From: Luteimonas panaciterrae
Lineage (GTDB): Bacteria; Pseudomonadota; Gammaproteobacteria; Xanthomonadales; Xanthomonadaceae
DNA length: 64,000 nucleotides
Assembly: GCF_020511115.1 (NCBI RefSeq)
Contig: NZ_JAJAVH010000011.1
Coordinates: 223,102-287,101 of the forward strand
Direction: 5' to 3'
Position numbers and translations under genes: made by a program. Positions 36,385 through 44,811 of this stretch are shown piece by piece (the stretch's first letter is position 1; the number at the start of each line of letters is the position of its first letter). The notes under the pieces were generated by a model. It did not search any database, had not been told where the DNA came from, and worked only from the letters and a program-made list of their open reading frames with translations.

Positions 36385-39180
36385 ATGAAACGTAAGAGTT
36401 ATTTATTTGGCGTGATCGCACTTTTGTTTGGTGTGAATGCCAGCGCGCAAATGAACGTGGCAGAAGACTATGCGTCCTATCTCAAGGATGCCGAGAGTGT
36501 CGAACTACCAACGGAAGAATTCGGCGAGTCGATTGATCTCAAGTCGGGATGGGTGGACTTCAATATTGAGTTCGCGAACACCCCAGGAAACAATGATCTG
36601 AAAGTTTCAGCAGTCTATGGGTACCACTCAAAAGACAACGGGGCTAAGCCAGATTTCGATCTGGAGGAAGGCACGCCATATCTGACAGGAGTCTATAGTC
36701 GAGATACGGGTTGGGTCGTCGGAGAAACAAACAATTATTCAAAGATGCGGTGTTCCCATCCGGGAGTGGCTGCGATGGCTCCTGAAGTAGATAACACCGA
36801 CGGCAAAGAGGGGAGTTTCTTCCCGGAAGAGTATTGGAAGGGCGTGCGCCTGGTTCTTCCCGGTGGTAGCGGTGGAATTCTGAACTCGATCGGCTCATCG
36901 GATACGGGCATCACAAAGCCGAGCACAGGCGGCCCTTACTACTGGGCAACCAACAGCAACTGGTTCTTCTCTTGCACTCTCATCGCAGAAGGAAGTGAGG
37001 GATTTGTTGGCATAGCACCGAACGGCGACAAATACTACTTCACTGTACCGAGCACCAAGACCGCACCATCGCTCAGAAAATACAACTATCTTGGGGAAAC
37101 CGTCCTTCAGCGACTGGAGGTTAGGTTCTATGTGTCCAAGATTGAAGACCGTTTTGGAAATTGGGTGAAGTACACGACCAATGCGGATGGATCGCGCGTC
37201 GTGGAATCGAACGACGGGCGGAAGCTGACCTTTACGACAACAGCGGTATCGGGCTCATCTCAAATCATTTCGGTCACGGATGGGGTGAGAACGTGGACGC
37301 TGACGGACAACTACGATTCCGTGAATGGCAACAGTAACAACATCGAAGTGACGTACCCGGATGCATCGAAGTGGAAGCTTGTCAGAACCGGGACGATCAC
37401 GAAGAACCCATTCTCTGGTAACTCATGCGGAAGCTACCAGAACCAGATGTATTCGGGAAACATCGATATCGAGGTGACATTGCCATCTGGAGCAAATGCG
37501 CTTTACGAATTCCAGCCGATACAGCTTGGATACTCCGATATGCCGTATGGATGCCACACGCCAGATATGGGGTTTGCAGCATCCAGTTCTGTAGATGCAC
37601 CCAAGAGCGCTGAGATGGTTCGACCGATGGCGGGAGGCCCGACGATGGTTGTCGATAACCCGAACGTCACCAGTGCTATTGGGCTGATCAAGAAAACCGT
37701 GAGCGGTCCCGGCATCAGCACCGTCTCGTACAACTACGACTACGGACCCTTGAACAATTGCTACGCGAACCAAGGTGCGCCGGGGCAATGCACTTCAAGC
37801 TCTCCGACGACGCGGACTGTCACTGTCACTGAGTCCAGCGGGGATTACCGCAAGTATACCTTCGGGAATAAAACGTCTGAAAATGAGGGGTTGCTTCTCG
37901 CTGAAGAGGTGGGGCGGACTGATACGGGTGTCGCACAGAGAACGGTGACGCAGTGGAAGATCTTCGGCGCCATAGGCTTTCCTGAAATTGGTGGACTGAA
38001 TACGAACTATTCCTTCTTGAGCACGCGTCGCGCACAGCCGCTTTCCACAACAATTACTAGAGACGGTGTTGACTTCACTAGAACAGTAAATTCGTTCGAC
38101 GGATTTGCGAGGCCAACGAGTGTCACCAGATCAAGTTCGCTTGGCTATAGCCGTACAGAGGCGATCGCGTATCAGGACAACTTGGCGAAATGGACAATAG
38201 GCCAAGTCAAATCGATCACGTGTACAGCTCCAGAAAGTTGTGCCAACAAAGTGGCCTCGAAAACAGATTACGATGCAGTAACAGCGTTGCCTTTGAAGAC
38301 CTATTCCTTTGGGGCATTGCAGAGGACATTAACGTATAACGCAGACGGAACACTCGCGTCCGCTTCTGACGCGCGGGATGGTACGTCACTCGATACGACC
38401 GTTAAGTACTCGGGATGGAAGCGCGGAATTCCTCAAACAGTGACGTATCCGGTAACGCCAGATCAGCCGGCGGCAGTTACGAAGACAGCGGTAGTCGACA
38501 ACAACGGCTGGATCAGGTCAGTAACCGATGAGAACGGAGCGGGATACACCACGACCTACGACTACGACCCGATGGGACGGCTCAAGCTGATTGACTATCC
38601 CAACGGCGACAGTGTGGCGTGGACGAACACGACGCAGAGCTTTACGCCGTCTGCCGTGTCTTACTACGGGCTACCGGTGGGGGCGTGGTATCAGATCGTC
38701 GAAACCGGTAAGCGCAGGAAGGTAACGTTCTACGATGGTCTCTGGCGCCCGGTTGTCGAAGACACCTACGACAACACCAGCGACGCCATACGCGCCGAGA
38801 CGAGAAGCATTGTCGTCAAACGCTACGACACGCAAGGCCGAATCGTGTTTCTATCGTATCCGGTACCTAGCCTCACGAGCTTCAATGATGCCAGCTTGAA
38901 GGGAACCACGACCAGCTACGACGCGCTCGACCGTTCGACCACAGTCAAGCAGGACTCCGAGCTAGGCGTGCTGACGACTACTACCGAGTATTTAACCGGC
39001 TTCCAAACGCGTGTCACTAATCCGCGCGGACAGAAGACAACGACCCGACATATGGCATGGGATCAGCCGACGACAGAGTTTCCAATCGCCGTGGACTATC
39101 CGGAAGGTGTGCAAACGGCGATCAAGCGCGATGCCTTCGGTAAGGCATTGGAAGTCACCCGTTCCGGCCCGGATCAGTAA
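36385..39180 (+). CDS. RHS/YD-repeat exported protein, N-terminal half of a split RHS system
   Basis: From ATG 36385 (AAGGAATGGGG ahead) the protein has 931 residues. Signal peptide MKRKSYLFGVIALLFGVNASA is followed by a beta-rich N-terminal region (FGESIDLKSGWVDFNIEF) and then YD-type repeats in the second half (TYNADGTLASASDARDG, YDYDPMGRLKLIDYPNGD, YDALDRSTTVKQD). RHS proteins build a hollow beta shell that encloses a C-terminal toxin. This one ends without core or toxin at TRSGPDQ, and the following gene, 12 bases on, continues the repeats. The frame upstream to 36187 is not protein-like. GC is lower than the chromosome. Confidence 0.85.
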   Translation: MKRKSYLFGVIALLFGVNASAQMNVAEDYASYLKDAESVELPTEEFGESIDLKSGWVDFNIEFANTPGNNDLKVSAVYGYHSKDNGAKPDFDLEEGTPYLTGVYSRDTGWVVGETNNYSKMRCSHPGVAAMAPEVDNTDGKEGSFFPEEYWKGVRLVLPGGSGGILNSIGSSDTGITKPSTGGPYYWATNSNWFFSCTLIAEGSEGFVGIAPNGDKYYFTVPSTKTAPSLRKYNYLGETVLQRLEVRFYVSKIEDRFGNWVKYTTNADGSRVVESNDGRKLTFTTTAVSGSSQIISVTDGVRTWTLTDNYDSVNGNSNNIEVTYPDASKWKLVRTGTITKNPFSGNSCGSYQNQMYSGNIDIEVTLPSGANALYEFQPIQLGYSDMPYGCHTPDMGFAASSSVDAPKSAEMVRPMAGGPTMVVDNPNVTSAIGLIKKTVSGPGISTVSYNYDYGPLNNCYANQGAPGQCTSSSPTTRTVTVTESSGDYRKYTFGNKTSENEGLLLAEEVGRTDTGVAQRTVTQWKIFGAIGFPEIGGLNTNYSFLSTRRAQPLSTTITRDGVDFTRTVNSFDGFARPTSVTRSSSLGYSRTEAIAYQDNLAKWTIGQVKSITCTAPESCANKVASKTDYDAVTALPLKTYSFGALQRTLTYNADGTLASASDARDGTSLDTTVKYSGWKRGIPQTVTYPVTPDQPAAVTKTAVVDNNGWIRSVTDENGAGYTTTYDYDPMGRLKLIDYPNGDSVAWTNTTQSFTPSAVSYYGLPVGAWYQIVETGKRRKVTFYDGLWRPVVEDTYDNTSDAIRAETRSIVVKRYDTQGRIVFLSYPVPSLTSFNDASLKGTTTSYDALDRSTTVKQDSELGVLTTTTEYLTGFQTRVTNPRGQKTTTRHMAWDQPTTEFPIAVDYPEGVQTAIKRDAFGKALEVTRSGPDQ

Positions 39181-39192
39181 GGAGCCACGACC

Positions 39193-41835
39193 ATGAGAAT
39201 CACTAAGACGATCCATACGATTGTGGGCCGGGATAGAAAGATTTCAGTTTTTGCGCATGACTGCGCCAAAGTGATCGCGCTGTCGGCTGCGCTGTTCCTA
39301 TCCTCGACTTCTCTGGCCGGGGCAGCGGTTCTCGGCTATATCGACGGCATTACGCAGGTCGGCACGGACTACCTCCTCGGTGGGTGGGCATGCGATACCG
39401 GCGTCAATGCCTCCATCGATGTCCATGTCTACGTCGGTGGTCCTGCCGGGACAGGGACGGGCGTGGCGATTGCAACGGCCAACAAACCAAGTGAAACGGC
39501 GATTTCGACACGGTGCCAAACGACTGGAGTCTCCCATCGTTTCAGCATTCCGATTCCACTCGCGGTGCGCCGCGAGCACCAGGGCGAGACGATCTATGTC
39601 CACGGGATTTCGCGGAGCGGCGGATCGAATTTGACGATAGATAATTCCGGCGATTTCTTGGTGCCCGCACCTGTCTCCGTCACTCGTCGATACTTCTATG
39701 ATGGGAACGAACGCCTGTGCGCGATGGTCGAGCCCGAGACGGGGACGCAGTTCTACCAATACGACACAGCCGGAAATCTAATTCGTACCATCCTCAGCAC
39801 GCAGAGTGCGGTAGGGTGTTTGGTAGGTTTAAGCCCCGAGCCTACGATCGACCGTACATTTGATCAGCGCGGGCGTTTGAAGACGCTGACATTTCTGGAT
39901 GGGAAGGGCGACCAAGCATGGACCTATACACCCGATAACCTGCCCGCTTCTGTGGCGGTGGTGAACCCGAATGTAGCCAATCCGACCAAGACGACCTACA
40001 CGTACAACAAGCGTCGCCTGCTGACGGGTGAAGGGTTGAGCCATCTCGGCGGTACTTCTGCCTGGGGGGCGGGCTATGGCTATAACGCCAACGGCGACTT
40101 GAGCGTCATCACCTATCCAAGCGGCTTCTCTATCGATTACGCCCCCAATGCGCTTGGGCAGCCTACTAAGGCGGGCGCTTATGTCTCATCGGTGAAGTAT
40201 CACCCTAATGGTGCAATCGCCAGCTTCGCCTATGGGAATGGCATCACGCATTCGATGACACAGAACATCCGGCAGTTGCCGGCCAAGAGCGTGGATAGTG
40301 GAGGGGTGTTGGATGACGACTACGGGTATGACAAGAACGGAAACGTCGACCACAAATGGGACAATGCGACTGGAGGTGCAAGTGGTCGCACGATGCAGTA
40401 CGACGGCCTGGACCGACTCGTACAAGCATTCTCCCCGGCATTCGGTGGGGACAACTATGCGTACTACACCTACGATGGATTGGATAACATCCGAACGGCA
40501 AAGGCGCACGGCAACGACTATACCTACGCTTACGATGCGAAGTGGCGGCTGACCAATATCACCAATACAGTAGGCGGGGCGTCGGTCATTGGCCTGGGTT
40601 ATGACGCTCGTGGCAATCTTGCCAACAAGAACGGGCAGACCTATATCTTCGACTACGGCAACAGATTGCGGAGCAGTGTCTCGCCGTCGTCGTATTGGTA
40701 TGCCTATGACGGCCAAGGTCGACGTGTCCTAAGTTGTAGCCCGTCCGCTTGTAACTACCAGATGTACAGCCAAGCGGGGCAGTTGTTGATGACACAGGAT
40801 GGTCGCGACAGCACGCGAACAGAGTCAATCTATCTTGGCGGCAGTCTCGTTGCATCGCACGAGTTGAACACGACTACCGGTGTTGTCACTGCCAAGTATC
40901 AGCATACGGATGCGCTCGGTAGCCCCGTGGCAACCACAGACGCAAATGGCAAAGTGACGGAGCGTAGCGACTACGATCCATATGGGAAGTTGCTCAACCG
41001 ACCGCTCAAGGATGGTCCGGGCTATACGGGGCATGTCAGCGATGCAGCAACCGGGCTTAGCTATATGCAGCAGCGATACTACGATCCACAGGTTGGACGC
41101 TTCCTAAGTGTTGATCCGGTAACGGCGAATACAGGCACGGGAGGAAACTTCAATCGCTATTGGTATGCCAATAACAATCCATACAAATTCACGGATTCGG
41201 ATGGCCGAGAAGCTGGGTGTGTAAATAATGGCTGCGGGATACAGGACGATCGATGGAACAAATTGGTTGCAACTCTAAAGAAGTTCTTTACTTCAAAAGA
41301 GTTCGCCGAGATGAGGTTGAATATGGCGATGGGAGCAGTCATCGTCACCGGCCCTGCTCGCGGAAACATCGCAGGCATGGAGCGGGAATCTATGGTGGCA
41401 GAACAGAGCTTCATGCAAGCAAGGGCACTGCAAGCAGCAAGAACTCCTCGTAATCCTGCGGCTTACAGTACTGCGTTTGAGATGCAATTAAGTCCGGCTG
41501 ACTTTGGTAAAAATCGGTCTGTTCATTTCAATAGAGCTAACGCAGCACTAGACAACGCATTGCAGGCTGACAATGAGTTCGCCTCCATGATGCAAACACT
41601 TATACCGGGTGTTCAATCATCCGTTTCAAGTGTGGGTGGGCGATCGACACCCTCAGGGTGGACGTGGGAACATGCATCATCTTCTACAGCAGGAGGGCGC
41701 GTAGGAGTCATGCGCCTCGTCCCGTCAGAACAACACACCCCAGGTTCGGCTTGGTGGCGAGTCATTCACCCTGACCAAGGTGCAAGAGGAGGTTATTCTG
41801 AGTGGGCGATTCCAGCCGGTGCACCAAAGAACTAG
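39193..41835 (+). CDS. RHS-core protein with C-terminal nuclease-like toxin domain
   Basis: An 880-residue protein with its own export segment (VIALSAALFLSSTSLAGAA, about 27-45). A small beta domain follows (LGYIDGITQVGTDYLLGGWA...GVSHRFSIPIPL, 47-120), then YD repeats and the RHS core (YDPYGKLLN, then GLSYMQQRYYDPQVGRFLS, DPV, YWYANNNPYKFTDSDG). Past the core, about 210 variable residues end in TPSGWTWEHASSS, GVMRLVPSEQHTPGSAWW and GARGGYSEWAIP. That resembles the HNH/endonuclease VII toxin families (WHH/LHH group) with Glu for the first His. Family RHS proteins cleave after the core to free the toxin. The SUKH gene directly downstream is the natural immunity gene. Confidence 0.85.
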   Translation: MRITKTIHTIVGRDRKISVFAHDCAKVIALSAALFLSSTSLAGAAVLGYIDGITQVGTDYLLGGWACDTGVNASIDVHVYVGGPAGTGTGVAIATANKPSETAISTRCQTTGVSHRFSIPIPLAVRREHQGETIYVHGISRSGGSNLTIDNSGDFLVPAPVSVTRRYFYDGNERLCAMVEPETGTQFYQYDTAGNLIRTILSTQSAVGCLVGLSPEPTIDRTFDQRGRLKTLTFLDGKGDQAWTYTPDNLPASVAVVNPNVANPTKTTYTYNKRRLLTGEGLSHLGGTSAWGAGYGYNANGDLSVITYPSGFSIDYAPNALGQPTKAGAYVSSVKYHPNGAIASFAYGNGITHSMTQNIRQLPAKSVDSGGVLDDDYGYDKNGNVDHKWDNATGGASGRTMQYDGLDRLVQAFSPAFGGDNYAYYTYDGLDNIRTAKAHGNDYTYAYDAKWRLTNITNTVGGASVIGLGYDARGNLANKNGQTYIFDYGNRLRSSVSPSSYWYAYDGQGRRVLSCSPSACNYQMYSQAGQLLMTQDGRDSTRTESIYLGGSLVASHELNTTTGVVTAKYQHTDALGSPVATTDANGKVTERSDYDPYGKLLNRPLKDGPGYTGHVSDAATGLSYMQQRYYDPQVGRFLSVDPVTANTGTGGNFNRYWYANNNPYKFTDSDGREAGCVNNGCGIQDDRWNKLVATLKKFFTSKEFAEMRLNMAMGAVIVTGPARGNIAGMERESMVAEQSFMQARALQAARTPRNPAAYSTAFEMQLSPADFGKNRSVHFNRANAALDNALQADNEFASMMQTLIPGVQSSVSSVGGRSTPSGWTWEHASSSTAGGRVGVMRLVPSEQHTPGSAWWRVIHPDQGARGGYSEWAIPAGAPKN

Positions 41836-41836
41836 A

Positions 41837-42310
41837 ATGAGGCAGATGGACATCTCGGCATTGAACGTAAATGTGGGCGGTAGGCCAGTACTTGGTTACA
41901 AGGGGGATGGCTCCGTAATTCGAGAACTTGAGGCACTGGTAGGTGCCCCTCTTCCCGCTTCCTATCTTGATTTCATCCGAAGCGTGGATGGGGGGCATCC
42001 AGAGGTCGGTTGCTTTCCGGTTCCGGGAGGAGACTCCGAAAACTTGGTCGAGGTTGACTGGTTCTATTCGCTAGAAACGTCGGGCGTAGAAAAGCTTCGT
42101 TTTGCGATAGAGAAGTATTGCCCAACTCTTGGGCCTCAAACCCTGCCGATAGGCAGAGATGGGGGTGGAAATCAGTTCTATCTTTTGCTGAATTCAGAGC
42201 CGCCGTCTGTGTGGATTTATCTCCATGATGAAGGTGGTAAAAGAGTCAAGCTTGCAGACACGCTTGAGATGTTTTTATTTGGGTTGATCCTTAACCCAGA
42301 TTTAATTTGA
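41837..42310 (+). CDS. SMI1/KNR4 (SUKH) family immunity protein
   Basis: A 157-residue protein beginning one base after the RHS stop (ATG 41837; ATG 41846 is an alternative with GAGG in front). The SUKH pattern is clear: IRELEALVGAPLPASYLDFIRSVDGG at the start, LPIGRDGGGNQFYLLL in the middle and VWIYLHDEG near the end. SUKH-1 proteins are the usual immunity partners of HNH-type polymorphic toxins, which supports the nuclease reading of the RHS tip. It acts in the cytoplasm by binding the toxin. Confidence 0.85.
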   Translation: MRQMDISALNVNVGGRPVLGYKGDGSVIRELEALVGAPLPASYLDFIRSVDGGHPEVGCFPVPGGDSENLVEVDWFYSLETSGVEKLRFAIEKYCPTLGPQTLPIGRDGGGNQFYLLLNSEPPSVWIYLHDEGGKRVKLADTLEMFLFGLILNPDLI

Positions 42311-42318
42311 GGGTGATC

Positions 42319-42624
42319 ATGGATAGATATGCGGGAAAGCCATTTCTTAGACTTGTTGAGTGCTACGTCTTAGAAGCGATTGGACAATTAGACGAAGCGC
42401 AGAGAGATAGTCTCAGGGAGATGGAACCCAAACTGAGAAATCTTTATGGGGTTCAGGGCTCTTGGATCGAAATTGTTTCATCGCAAATGGAATTCCCTCC
42501 GTCACTGCCAGCACAGATAAAAGAGATTTGGGAAAAGGGGCTGGTGCGAGCTACAGAGCAAGGAATGCAGGTCGATCCTAATGAGTTTGCAATGGCGTTC
42601 GTGGATAAAAATTTTCCAGCTTAA
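42319..42624 (+). CDS. Hypothetical protein in the RHS immunity operon
   Basis: From ATG 42319 after GAGGGTG the protein has 101 residues, mostly helical and acidic-to-neutral (RLVECYVLEAIGQLDEAQRD, WIEIVSSQMEFPP, QIKEIWEKGLVRATEQGMQV). I do not recognise a named domain. It follows the SUKH gene by eight bases and precedes a terminator, so the RHS, SUKH and this gene are one unit. It may be a second immunity or adaptor protein, which is inference. Confidence 0.7.
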   Translation: MDRYAGKPFLRLVECYVLEAIGQLDEAQRDSLREMEPKLRNLYGVQGSWIEIVSSQMEFPPSLPAQIKEIWEKGLVRATEQGMQVDPNEFAMAFVDKNFPA

Positions 42625-42645
42625 TCGATAGCGGCAGATGCGGAG

Positions 42646-42674
42646 ACAAAAGGCGGCTTTATGCCGCCTTTTGT
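42646..42674 (+). terminator. Terminator ending the RHS operon
   Basis: ACAAAAGGCGGC (42646-42657), loop TTTAT, GCCGCCTTTTGT (42663-42674); a 12-pair perfect stem with T-run. Confidence 0.9.
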
Positions 42675-42768
42675 GTGTTGAGTTCCTGGATTCCGCGAGC
42701 TATCTAGTGCTGTAAAGAGCAGAGGCTACTTTGTAGAATTGCTCTTATAACTTAGTAGGGGCAAGCGC

Positions 42769-43020
42769 TTGAGTAGTAATCCAAAAGAGACGAGCTTCAC
42801 TGAAAACTGGTTCGATCACAACACCCCGTATTGGAGCGAGTGGCTTGCTTCTTTTAAGGGGAAGGGTGGGCTTCGGGCTCTTGAAATCGGGAGCTTTGAG
42901 GGGCGATCAACGATTTGGTTCGACGAGAACATCCTCACGGCGGGCGATATCTACCTCGATGGGGAGTTGGAAAGCATGGTGCGATGCCGTCGGCGATACC
43001 CCGTGTCTTCAGAAGGCTAG
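42769..43020 (+). pseudogene. Truncated SAM-dependent methyltransferase
   Basis: From TTG 42769 (AGGGGCAAGCGC ahead) 83 residues are readable. FTENWFDHNTPYWSEWLAS and RALEIGSFEGRSTIWFDENIL contain a normal class I methyltransferase motif I (LEIGSFEGRST). After about residue 60 the sequence turns arginine-rich and stops, with no motifs II-IV, so the gene has lost its body by deletion. The breakpoint is near 42,960. Its former substrate is unknown. Confidence 0.65.
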
Positions 43021-43146
43021 TCCTCCCAATCGGCCTGAAACACGGGCGCTGCCGGCGACCTGGGGCATGTCGAAGCCAAGGTCGCGAAAGACAGTGAGCG
43101 TCGGCGCCATTGTGTTATCTGTGCTGTAAATATTGATCTTGGCCAT
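43009..43146 (-). CDS. Possible small ORF (45 aa)
   Basis: ATG 43146 to TGA 43009 reads MAKINIYSTDNTMAPTLTVF, then RDLGFDMPQVAGSARVSGRL and GGLAF. It is GC-rich, unlike its neighbours, and has no strong ribosome site. It could be a fragment left from an earlier insertion next to the broken methyltransferase. I do not recognise it. Confidence 0.25.
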   Translation of the reverse strand: MAKINIYSTDNTMAPTLTVFRDLGFDMPQVAGSARVSGRLGGLAF

Positions 43147-43162
43147 CAATGTGGGATCCAAG

Positions 43163-43615
43163 CTAGCTGGTCTCGCCAAATGATTTTGGTTCGGCCGGTT
43201 TCTTTTGCCGATACCAGCGCGCTGACGATGGGAGCAAAAGCAAGGCGATTACGCTGAGCTGGAGAATGCACACGCCGGCATAAACAACCTGATGCAATGG
43301 GGCGGTCATGTATACAATCCGACGCGAAAACAGAACGAGTCCGATCGCCAGAAGCACTATTACGAGCCAACGCGCCCAGTTCTGTCGTGCGTAGAGGGAT
43401 ATCGCAAGGCCGATGATGATTAGAATCCCGATGGCCACTGCAACGGCAATGGGAATCGAGTTCGGAAGCGTCCCTCTCAAGATGAAGCCAATGAAGAGTG
43501 CAGTGACCCGATTAGCCACGAACAAAAAAAGCGCGATCGAAACCGTCAATGGACGTTTCGGTTGCGATGAGTCCGACAACATGGCACTCGGAGGAGCGTA
43601 GGGGTTTTGTGTCAT
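43163..43615 (-). CDS. Small four-helix membrane protein
   Basis: From ATG 43615, preceded by AGGGCA, the protein has 150 residues. After a short soluble start MTQNPYAPPSA, a prefix I associate with many Lysobacterales membrane proteins, there are four membrane segments at about 24-42, 52-72, 78-95 and 105-125. The basic C-terminus is RWYRQKKPAEPKSFGE. No family function is recognised; such proteins often serve as immunity to membrane-acting effectors, but nothing here proves that. It follows the next upstream gene on the same strand. Confidence 0.65.
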   Translation of the reverse strand: MTQNPYAPPSAMLSDSSQPKRPLTVSIALFLFVANRVTALFIGFILRGTLPNSIPIAVAVAIGILIIIGLAISLYARQNWARWLVIVLLAIGLVLFSRRIVYMTAPLHQVVYAGVCILQLSVIALLLLPSSARWYRQKKPAEPKSFGETS

Positions 43616-43649
43616 TGCCCTGTGCAAAGGGTTTGGGCTGAATTTGGTG

Positions 43650-44183
43650 TTAGCACCCGCTTGGTTCGTCGCGAGCCTTTGTTGCGATTGCGACCAGAGC
43701 AGGTTGTTGGATAATCGATACCAGCAAGGCGCTGTAGTTGCGCTGATCGCAATCCACTCCCGTTTGGTAGGACGTCAGGAGAGTGGCCACCTTGCCGGTG
43801 ACATGGCGTGTCCGAGAAGCCGAGAGCGCTTCGCGTTGCGGTTGACTTAGAAATGCGCGAATAGCCTCATCCGTGTTCCTCAGCCATATCTCACGGACAA
43901 GTCCGCGCTCGGAATCATGCGGTAAGACTTGCTGGCTGGTTTTGTTGGGTTTCAGGGCTACCCGATAGTAGCCAAGGTAGCCTTCACTGCTAGGTTCCCA
44001 GAAGACTTCAAATGTCCCTGAGACATGCACATCGCCACTGAATGTCGTCTCGTTAGGCTCGATAACGCCGGCTCGCTTCAACGGAGACGGTCGATCGGAT
44101 ACAAAGCGGGTTGAGTCCTGCGCGGATGCGCCAAGTGCGAGAGAACTGATCAGGCCAAATATTAGAAGTTGAAGCTTGGTCAT
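43650..44183 (-). CDS. Hypothetical secreted protein
   Basis: From ATG 44183 after GGGGGAG the protein has 177 residues. Signal peptide KLQLLIFGLISSLALGASAQ is cleaved before DSTRFVSDRP. The mature domain looks beta-rich (TTFSGDVHVSGTFEVFWEP, YLGYYRVALKP) and ends with two cysteines (GVDCDQ and the C-terminal SGC). Unrecognised. It lies 34 bases upstream of the small membrane protein gene, so the two may be co-transcribed. Confidence 0.65.
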   Translation of the reverse strand: MTKLQLLIFGLISSLALGASAQDSTRFVSDRPSPLKRAGVIEPNETTFSGDVHVSGTFEVFWEPSSEGYLGYYRVALKPNKTSQQVLPHDSERGLVREIWLRNTDEAIRAFLSQPQREALSASRTRHVTGKVATLLTSYQTGVDCDQRNYSALLVSIIQQPALVAIATKARDEPSGC

Positions 44184-44785
44184 CAATCTCCCCCTGAATT
44201 ACGTCGCGAGTGAATCCTGACTCGGACACCGTCAGCTTATGCAACTAAGCGGCACCCTGTCTATCGGAAAGCTCCTATAAATGGACGAGTTCCTGATCCC
44301 TTGGCCACATCTGCTAGAGGTTCCAGGCGGGACGTCACACGGCCCGAGACTACGCGGGCCAGTACTCGATACAACCTATCACCGAACTCCGAGGCTCCGT
44401 ACTTCGGATCTCGATCTTCATGTCAACTCTTTAGGAGCCCCATAGGGTAGGGGCTTTGCCGATGCGCATCCCGCGCACATCGGAGATTCCCATGAACGCA
44501 GCCGTCACCAGCATCAAGCCGCCCGGGCGCCTTCAGTCGGGCCAAGCAGGGCATTGCGTCCGGAAGGCCAAGCGCCAAGCCACCGAAGGCATGAAGGCTG
44601 ACCGATCTTGCGCAATTGAAGTCCGGGGCGGTGCGCCTGGGTCAATTTTGCCTGCTTTCTGGTTTGCACGAAAACGAACGGCGACGCACACCAGTGAACG
44701 TCGGTGGACAGTGGAAAAAATGAGACTGAGTTGACTATCCATCGACGAGTTTGACAGCCCGGCATTGTTCCGATTCGATAGGGCA
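44184..44785. other. Intergenic stretch with little coding signal
   Basis: A small hairpin AGCCCC/GGGGCT lies at about 44434-44453. A doubtful frame from ATG 44492 to 44734 would encode 80 residues (MNAAVTSIKPPGRLQSGQ...) with no ribosome site or recognisable domain. I see nothing else in this 600-base gap. Confidence 0.4.
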
Positions 44786-44810
44786 GCACAACCCTCCCCC
44801 AAAGTTGTGC
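44786..44810 (+). promoter_or_regulatory. Hairpin ending one base before the primase start codon
   Basis: GCACAAC (44786-44792) and GTTGTGC (44804-44810) pair around an 11-base C-rich loop; the ATG is at 44812. No Shine-Dalgarno is visible. The hairpin would cover the ribosome-binding area of the message, or, as DNA, be an operator for autorepression. Confidence 0.5.
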
Positions 44811-44811
44811 C

